Shown here: positions 14,693 to 19,586 of the stretch, piece after piece
Position numbering within the stretch: the first letter of the stretch is position 1
Layout of the letters: each line of letters opens with the position of its first letter
Assembly (NCBI GenBank): GCA_900552775.1
Contig: USAP01000012.1
Span: 1-19,586, forward strand
Length of the DNA: 19,586 nucleotides
Reading direction: 5' to 3'
DNA from: an uncultured Eubacteriales bacterium
GTDB lineage: Bacteria > Bacillota > Clostridia > UMGS1883 > UMGS1540
Program-made: the position numbers and the translations under genes
Notes under the pieces: model-generated
Told to the model about the DNA's origin: nothing
The model's input: only the letters and a program-made list of their open reading frames with translations
Databases searched by the model: none

Positions 14693-15472
14693 ATGAAAAA
14701 AATACTTTTATCGTTTTTGGCGGCTATTCTTTTGCTTACGTCGGCTTTCGGAGCCCTTGCGGATTTTGCAAATCCGTCGATTACGGACGAGGCGGAGCTT
14801 TTGTCGGAAAGCGAATTTGACAAGCTCTCGAAAAAAGCCGACGCAATAAGAAGCAAATACAATTTTGACGTAGCGATATACACGGAGGAATACATGTCGG
14901 GCGATGATGCGGAAAGCCGCGCAGACGATATTTTCGACTACGGCGGCTACGGCTGCGGCGCGGAAAAAGACGGTATTATTCTTTACATTTCCGAAATGCC
15001 GAGAGCGTATCATTTCTCAACACACGGCAAGGGTATCAAATATTTTAATAAAAACGGCTTGGCGTATATGGAAAAACAAGTTTTGCCCTTTCTCAAGGAG
15101 GATAACTTCGATGCCGCGGCAGAGGCGTTTTTCGAACAATCGGAAAAGCTTCTGGGCATGGCAAGCAGCGGCAATATCTTTAACGAAAAACAGTATACCT
15201 TAGGCTACCTTCTTTGCGTAATCGGCGGAGCGCTGCTCCTTCCGCTGCTTCTGGCGTATTACATGACGAAAAAGCAGCTGGAAAAAATGAAAACAGCCGT
15301 AAAACAGGATTATGCGTCCGATTACATGAAGCCCGGAAGCATGAATATGCATGATTCAAGGGATATATTTCTTTACAGTACGGTCACAAAAACGGAAAAA
15401 CAAAAAAACAATTCCGGAACCCACACATCGTCGTCGGGCGAAACCCACGGCGGCAGGGGCGGAAGCTATTAA
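14693..15472 (+). CDS. TPM-domain membrane protein (YdjH-like)
   Basis: The 259-residue protein has a signal peptide or N-terminal TM (about residues 1-23). A TPM domain covers about 28-165: ANPSITDEAELLSESEFDKL, YNFDVAIYTEEYM, YGGYGCGAEKDGIILYISEMPRAYHF and the AAEAFFEQSEKLL helix. One TM follows at about 171-193 and then a basic tail ending GGRGGSY, a Gly-rich end common in TPM proteins. TPM domains in other families include acid phosphatases, but B. subtilis YdjH is known mainly as partner of YdjG and YdjI. The TPM domain should lie outside the membrane. GAGGAGG overlaps the upstream stop and the ATG follows 8 nt later, so the genes are coupled. Confidence 0.85.
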   Translation: MKKILLSFLAAILLLTSAFGALADFANPSITDEAELLSESEFDKLSKKADAIRSKYNFDVAIYTEEYMSGDDAESRADDIFDYGGYGCGAEKDGIILYISEMPRAYHFSTHGKGIKYFNKNGLAYMEKQVLPFLKEDNFDAAAEAFFEQSEKLLGMASSGNIFNEKQYTLGYLLCVIGGALLLPLLLAYYMTKKQLEKMKTAVKQDYASDYMKPGSMNMHDSRDIFLYSTVTKTEKQKNNSGTHTSSSGETHGGRGGSY

Positions 15473-15490
15473 ATCATTGGAGGTTGAAAA

Positions 15491-16360
15491 ATGGGATTCT
15501 TTAAAAATATTTTCGGTAAAAAAACCTGCGCACTATGCGGCAAAGAGTGTGGCGTGATGCACCGCTCGAAAATCAAGAACAAGGAATTTATCTGCAGCGA
15601 ATGCGGAAACCTGTGTTCAAAATACATTCGTTTAAGCGAGCTTACGCTTGACGAAATCAAGGGACACATTGAGTACATGAAGCGCCAGAACAGACTGTTT
15701 GAAGAGGTTTACTCAAAGGAGGGCAAAAAAAGCACATATCCGTCCACGCTTAATGATATGGGCATTGAATTTTGCGACGAGCTGGGAATGTTCAGAATTG
15801 TATACAGAAGCGACACGAGCAGAGGCAAGATGAAAGAGCTTTTCCGCTACGATCAGGTGGCAAGCTATGAGGAATATGTAGATGAAACACCCGCAACCGA
15901 GCCGGGCAAACAGCCCGAGTTTAAGGGCTGCGGCTTGAAAATCAAACTGTTGGGCGGAAATATGAGCAGGGTGAATACGGATAACAAAAAAGGACTGCGT
16001 CCTCACCCTTATATTAAGCAGGAGCTTAAAATCTGCTTCAGCAAGAACAATCGTTCAGACGTACAATATGCGCACAATGCAAAGCAGCATTTTGACTATA
16101 TTTTCGGCGTTCACGATGACGAAAGAGGGTTATTCGGCTTCGGCAGAAGCAAGGCGGAAAAAAGAGAGGATGCGGCAGCGATTGGAATGGCGGCGGCATT
16201 CGGAACGGCTTTTAAGGCTGCAACAAAAGGTGAGGAAGCCATAACGGAGGCAGACAAAGAAAAACTGAAGGAAGGCATAAATGCTATGAATGACGCAGCG
16301 ACCGGCGGCATGGCGGTTTACACAAGACGCGCGGACGATGCGGAAGCCAAAATAAAGTAG
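15491..16360 (+). CDS. DUF4428-type zinc-finger protein
   Basis: The 289-residue protein opens with a short zinc-finger: C13-x2-C16, C20, then C35-x2-C38 and C42 (CALCGKECGVMHRSKIKNKE ... FICSECG), the pattern of the DUF4428 domain. A middle domain follows (about 85-200; FRIVYRSDTSRGKMKELFRY, beta-rich), then an Ala/Glu-rich helical C-terminus (about 212-289). No TM or signal is present, so it is cytosolic. DUF4428 proteins commonly stand beside membrane-associated or SPFH genes, but no biochemical function is assigned. GGAGG with a 6-8 nt spacer precedes the ATG, and it lies 18 nt after the TPM gene. It is probably a cytosolic partner of the complex (inference). Confidence 0.75.
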   Translation: MGFFKNIFGKKTCALCGKECGVMHRSKIKNKEFICSECGNLCSKYIRLSELTLDEIKGHIEYMKRQNRLFEEVYSKEGKKSTYPSTLNDMGIEFCDELGMFRIVYRSDTSRGKMKELFRYDQVASYEEYVDETPATEPGKQPEFKGCGLKIKLLGGNMSRVNTDNKKGLRPHPYIKQELKICFSKNNRSDVQYAHNAKQHFDYIFGVHDDERGLFGFGRSKAEKREDAAAIGMAAAFGTAFKAATKGEEAITEADKEKLKEGINAMNDAATGGMAVYTRRADDAEAKIK

Positions 16361-16375
16361 CGGGAGGTGCAAAAC

Positions 16376-17560
16376 GTGAAAAAACTATCGTTATTGCTTG
16401 CAGCACTGCTGATCTTAAGCAGCACTGTTGTCAGTGCGGAATGGGAAACATTCAAATCGGCAGACGGTATGTATGAATACACAAAGGATGGAGTAATTAC
16501 CGCTTATTACGGTGATGAATTTGCCTTTTTCCCGGCAGAAATAGACGGAACAAAAATCAATGAAATCGGTGTTATGGCTTGTTTTGACTTAGGACTTGAA
16601 GCCATATCCGTTGCCGAAGGAATTGAATTGATAAACACAAATGCATTTGAAGGCTGCAATGCCGAAAGTGCATATATTCCGTCAAGTGTGAAAAATATCG
16701 GTGAGCGCGCTTTTGCCAACTGCGCAAATCTTAATGAGGTTACATTGAATTCAGAGGAAATAACGTTTGATTTTGATGTGTTTGCCGGAACCGGATTTAT
16801 ACAGTTTTATATCCCGTGCACGGCAGATGAGCATGTGATGTACGAAAAAATATCCGATGCAAAGGGTGACGGGAATTTTAGTTTTTCACTTATGCATACT
16901 GCGCTTGTTGAGAGTATGACGGAAAAGGGTATTTTCGGTGAAAACATGATATACTGCGAGGACTGCGGTTTTAAAGGAAGCAAATATCTGGAGGATACCT
17001 CTCTGCCGTTTACGGACATATCGCCGGACGCATGGTACTATTCTTATGTGCAGACGGCGTACAGCTTCGGCATCTTAAACGGGAAAAACAAAAGAGAATT
17101 TGACCCGAATGCAGGGCTTACCTGCGCGGAGGCAGCCAAAATTGCCGCGGTAATTCACAAGAAAAGCCAATACGAAGGAGAGGAAGTTGAATTCCAAATG
17201 ACCGGTGAAAACTGGTATGATGTTTATGTGGATTATTGCTATGACAAAGCAATAATTGAAGATCATATTATCTTCGATTGGGAGAAAAACGCAACGCGTG
17301 CACAGATGGCATATCTGTTTTCACGGTGCGACGTCAATCCGTATTTTATAAACGATGTTCCGATAACCGATATTCCGGACGTTTATGACACAACGCCCTT
17401 CGCATATGAAATTTTGGATCTTTATAATAAAGGGGTCGCAGTGGGAAGCAATGAATACATGGCGTTCTATCCGGATTCACAGGTAAAACGCAGTGAAGCG
17501 GCGGCTCTTATTTCGAGAATTCTTTGCTACGATATGCGGATTGAATTGCCGAAAGGGTGA
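16376..17560 (+). CDS. Surface protein with LRR_5 repeats and three SLH domains
   Basis: The GTG at 16376, with GGGAGG 8 nt upstream, gives 394 residues; the in-frame GTG at 16367 lies within that SD and is unlikely. The signal peptide ends near TVVSA. BspA/TpLRR-type (LRR_5) repeats follow (about 50-135, with GVMACFDLGLEAISVAEGIE, NTNAFEGC, SSVKNIGERAFANCANLNEV). Then come three SLH units: FTDISPDAWYYSYVQTAYSF from about 203, WYDVYVDYCYDKAII with RAQMAYLF at about 278-320, and ITDIPDVYDTTPFAYEILDL through RSEAAALISRIL at about 325-385. SLH triplets bind pyruvylated secondary cell-wall polymers, so this protein should be fixed to the wall. It sits inside the SPFH operon, linking the membrane module to the cell surface. 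Confidence 0.9.
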   Translation: MKKLSLLLAALLILSSTVVSAEWETFKSADGMYEYTKDGVITAYYGDEFAFFPAEIDGTKINEIGVMACFDLGLEAISVAEGIELINTNAFEGCNAESAYIPSSVKNIGERAFANCANLNEVTLNSEEITFDFDVFAGTGFIQFYIPCTADEHVMYEKISDAKGDGNFSFSLMHTALVESMTEKGIFGENMIYCEDCGFKGSKYLEDTSLPFTDISPDAWYYSYVQTAYSFGILNGKNKREFDPNAGLTCAEAAKIAAVIHKKSQYEGEEVEFQMTGENWYDVYVDYCYDKAIIEDHIIFDWEKNATRAQMAYLFSRCDVNPYFINDVPITDIPDVYDTTPFAYEILDLYNKGVAVGSNEYMAFYPDSQVKRSEAAALISRILCYDMRIELPKG

Positions 17561-17574
17561 TTAAGGTAAGGCTG

Positions 17575-18105
17575 ATGAAAGCAATTGCGATATTTACGGT
17601 TATTGCCGGTCTTTTCGGATGCAGGGCTCCCGGAGAAAACCCTTTTATACTGGACGGACCGGGCATGGTGTATGTTGACAGCGAGCATCGTACAGAATAC
17701 GCAAATACTCTTCCGTTCGATGAAATCGAGGACTATCCCTATTGGGCGGTCGCATATCTCGGAGAGGGAGAAACCGGCAAAAATACGGCAAATGAATATA
17801 TAGAAAAGCTTTTTTCGGAGCTTTCCGAGGAAAAACGCCGGGCAATCAGTCATTATGATTACGGCGGAGAAAAATGGTATCTTGTTATTCCGCGGTACGG
17901 AGAGGAAAACGAGCTGATTCAAAACGGCGATAAGAAAAATTTGCAAAAAGCAGATGACGGCACACCGTATATAATAAACTGCGGCGGCGATGTTGAAATT
18001 TATATCGTCATACGCGGCGGACACAAAATCACGCTTGATACGGATGAAAACGGCAGGCTGATATGTACACCCGATATATGGGATATAACAGACTATAAAG
18101 AATAA
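17575..18105 (+). CDS. Small lipoprotein, unknown
   Basis: The 176-residue protein starts MKAIAIFTVIAGLFGC, a lipoprotein signal with lipobox LFGC (Cys16). The mature part is acidic and beta-rich (YPYWAVAYLGEGETG, GGEKWYLVIPRYGEE, GGDVEIYIVIRGGHKITL), with no family recognised. I chose the ATG at 17575 (AAGG 8 nt upstream). An alternative GTG at 17557 overlaps the previous stop (GTGA) and would add six residues to the N-terminus. Either way the gene is tightly coupled to the SLH gene upstream, and 24 nt separates it from the SPFH gene. It probably acts at the outer face of the membrane. Confidence 0.7.
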   Translation: MKAIAIFTVIAGLFGCRAPGENPFILDGPGMVYVDSEHRTEYANTLPFDEIEDYPYWAVAYLGEGETGKNTANEYIEKLFSELSEEKRRAISHYDYGGEKWYLVIPRYGEENELIQNGDKKNLQKADDGTPYIINCGGDVEIYIVIRGGHKITLDTDENGRLICTPDIWDITDYKE

Positions 18106-18129
18106 AAATTTTGAGAGGAGAACAGAATT

Positions 18130-19455
18130 ATGGGACTTTTAAAAGCGGGCGCAGGCGCTCTTGGCGGTGTTTTGGCTGACCAGTGGAGAGAATTTTTCTA
18201 CTGCGAAAGTTTGGATGCCGACACACTTGTGGCAAAAGGTGAAAAACGAGTGGGAAAAAGAAGCTCCAACAAAAAGGGAGACGACAACATTATTTCAAAC
18301 GGTTCTATCATTTCGGTAAACGAAGGACAGAGCATGATTATCGTGGAATCGGGCAAAATTGTTGAATTTTGCGCCGAGGCGGGTGAGTTTGTTTATGATA
18401 ATTCAACCGAGCCGAGCATTTTTTGCGGCAACTTAGGCGAAAGCATTAAACAAAGCTTTCAGCAGGTAGGCAAGCGTTTTACTTTCGGCGGCGAACCGGG
18501 CAAGGATCAGAGGGTTTATTATTTCAACACAAAGGAAATTACCGGCAATAAATTCGGCACCTCCTCTCCCGTGCCATTCAGGGTGACTATAGATGAATCG
18601 ATGAACTATAAGCTGTCGGTGGATTTAAGGTGTAACGGTGTGTATTCCTATAAAATAGCCGACCCTGTTATGTTTTATACAAACGTAAGCGGTAATGTGG
18701 AATATGTATACAGCCGTTCGGAAATTGACGAAATGTTAAAGAGTGAGCTTTTGGACGCTCTGAGACCGGCATTTGCGCAGATTTCGGCAATGAAAATAAT
18801 GTATTCGGAAATTCCTGCACATACAAAAGAGGTTACAAAGGCTCTTTCCGAGGAGCTTAAAGTTGAGTGGAAGGAAAAGCGCGGAATCGAGCTCTTTGCC
18901 GTAAGCATTAACGGTGTATCTATCCCGGATGACCAGAGAAAAAAGATTACCGAATGGGAAGAAAACGTTATGACAACCAATCCGAATATTGCGGCGGCGC
19001 GCATAGTCGGCGGGCAGACAGACGCTATGAGAACGGCAGCGGCAAACGAAGGCGGAATTGGCGCAATGGGCGGCTTTTTCGGAATGAGTATGGCGCAGAA
19101 TGCAGGCGGTATGAATGCGGGCAATCTTTTTGCGATGGGTCAGCAGCAACAGCAGTCTCAGCAGCAGGCACAGCAGCCTCAAGCGGCAGGCTGGAGCTGT
19201 GAATGCGGTCAGACGGGCAATACCGGGAAATTCTGTATGAATTGCGGAAAACCGCAGGCATCGCCCGACGGCTGGACGTGTTCGTGCGGAACGGTCAACA
19301 AGGGTAGATTCTGCCAAAACTGTGGGAATCCGAAACCTGCGGGCGCACCGACCTATAAATGCGATAAATGCGGCTGGGAGCCTGAAGATCCCAAAAATCC
19401 GCCGAAATTCTGCCCTGAATGCGGCGACATATTTGACGATAATGATAAACAATAA
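18130..19455 (+). CDS. SPFH-domain protein with Gln-rich linker and three zinc ribbons (YdjI-like)
   Basis: The 441-residue product has an N-terminal helix (LLKAGAGALGGVLADQWREFF) and an SPFH core of about residues 40-290. The core includes SIISVNEGQSMIIVESGKIVEF, the PVPFRVTIDESMNYKLSVDLRCNG strands and the ELKVEWKEKRGIELFAVSINGV segment. A Gly/Met-rich stretch, a Gln-rich linker (about 335-354) and three C-terminal ribbons follow: CECG with CMNCG, CSCG with CQNCG, and CDKCG with CPECG. This is the layout of B. subtilis YdjI, often annotated 'virion core protein (lumpy skin disease virus)-like', a misleading name. Family members form membrane-associated assemblies; in B. subtilis YdjI works with YdjG and YdjH in localising PspA. 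GAGAGGAG lies about 9 nt before the ATG. No PspA gene is visible in the window. Confidence 0.88.
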   Translation: MGLLKAGAGALGGVLADQWREFFYCESLDADTLVAKGEKRVGKRSSNKKGDDNIISNGSIISVNEGQSMIIVESGKIVEFCAEAGEFVYDNSTEPSIFCGNLGESIKQSFQQVGKRFTFGGEPGKDQRVYYFNTKEITGNKFGTSSPVPFRVTIDESMNYKLSVDLRCNGVYSYKIADPVMFYTNVSGNVEYVYSRSEIDEMLKSELLDALRPAFAQISAMKIMYSEIPAHTKEVTKALSEELKVEWKEKRGIELFAVSINGVSIPDDQRKKITEWEENVMTTNPNIAAARIVGGQTDAMRTAAANEGGIGAMGGFFGMSMAQNAGGMNAGNLFAMGQQQQQSQQQAQQPQAAGWSCECGQTGNTGKFCMNCGKPQASPDGWTCSCGTVNKGRFCQNCGNPKPAGAPTYKCDKCGWEPEDPKNPPKFCPECGDIFDDNDKQ

Positions 19456-19479
19456 AAGAATCAGGAGGAACTTTATATT

Positions 19480-19586
19480 ATGAAAAAAATATTAGCGTTC
19501 ATTTTAGCTGTAGGAATGGTATTTTCGCTCGCTGCGTGCGGCGGTGAAAATACCGGAAAAGAAACCGAAACAAAGCAGGAAACCAA
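19480..19586 (+). CDS. Lipoprotein N-terminus (3' end outside window)
   Basis: Only 35 codons are present: MKKILAFILAVGMVFSLAAC, then GGENTGKETETKQET. The lipobox LAAC places the lipidated cysteine at residue 20. A Ser/Thr/Glu/Lys-rich linker follows, as in ABC substrate-binding lipoproteins and other anchored lipoproteins. AGGAGG sits ~11 nt before the ATG, 24 nt after the SPFH stop. The family cannot be decided from this fragment. Confidence 0.75.
   Translation, partial: MKKILAFILAVGMVFSLAACGGENTGKETETKQET

Noticed and set aside
18130..19455. Phage or viral gene suggested by the common 'virion core protein' name for this family
   Set aside because: The SPFH core, zinc ribbons and operon context fit a cellular YdjI-like protein; no phage genes are nearby.
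1..19586. CRISPR arrays, tRNA genes, IS elements or attachment sites
   Set aside because: No regularly spaced repeats, cloverleaf, transposase-like frame or duplicated att-type sequence was found by reading.

Overview
The window looks like a low-to-mid GC Bacillota (class Clostridia, probably a gut anaerobe). This is inferred from Shine-Dalgarno sites close to AGGAGG, sigma-A type promoters, lipobox lipoproteins, SLH-domain anchoring, Listeria-Bacteroides (InlB-type) repeats and LRR_5 repeats. No rRNA, tRNA, CRISPR array, transposase or integrase was seen.

Left part (1-1620). The 3' end of an AraC-family regulator is followed by a degenerate C-terminal scrap of a corrinoid (B12-binding) methyltransferase protein on the opposite strand. 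Next is a monocistronic MmcQ/YjbR-family gene with a clear promoter, a perfect hairpin/dyad touching its -35 box, and a terminator. A compact transcription unit (consensus-like promoter, SD, 16-codon ORF, two hairpins) fills the gap before the next gene.

Minus-strand pair (1616-4556). A family-1 extracellular solute-binding lipoprotein is followed 13 nt later by a two-TM sensor protein with a C-terminal LuxR/GerE helix-turn-helix. No permease or ATPase is adjacent, so the pair reads more like a ligand-sensing module than a transporter. The 453-nt region upstream (4557-5009) is dense with regulatory-looking sequence: AAAAGTATAGG repeats including a 20-bp dyad, another dyad, and overlapping divergent promoters. 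It also holds a short minus-strand unit with a possible leaderless 38-codon ORF.

Plus-strand gene train (5010 to the right edge). Two small cytosolic double zinc-ribbon proteins lead into a 1324-residue secreted protein whose first ~560 residues contain about 115 cysteines in C-x2-C ladders. It is followed by a 1106-residue secreted multidomain protein (InlB-type repeats, Ig-like region). Then come a four-TM protein, a zinc-ribbon membrane protein, a TPM-domain membrane protein, a DUF4428-type zinc-finger protein, an LRR plus three-SLH surface protein, a small lipoprotein, an SPFH protein with a Gln-rich linker and three C-terminal zinc ribbons, and the start of another lipoprotein. The zinc-ribbon/TPM/SPFH trio matches the Bacillus subtilis YdjG-YdjH-YdjI set that accompanies PspA in envelope stress. 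No PspA lies in the window, and surface-anchored and secreted genes are interleaved. The most interesting hypothesis is an envelope-maintenance locus combining an SPFH/TPM membrane platform, unusually many zinc-binding modules and giant secreted Cys-rich proteins, possibly controlled by the divergent LuxR/solute-binding pair. The component families are recognisable; the linkage and function are inference.
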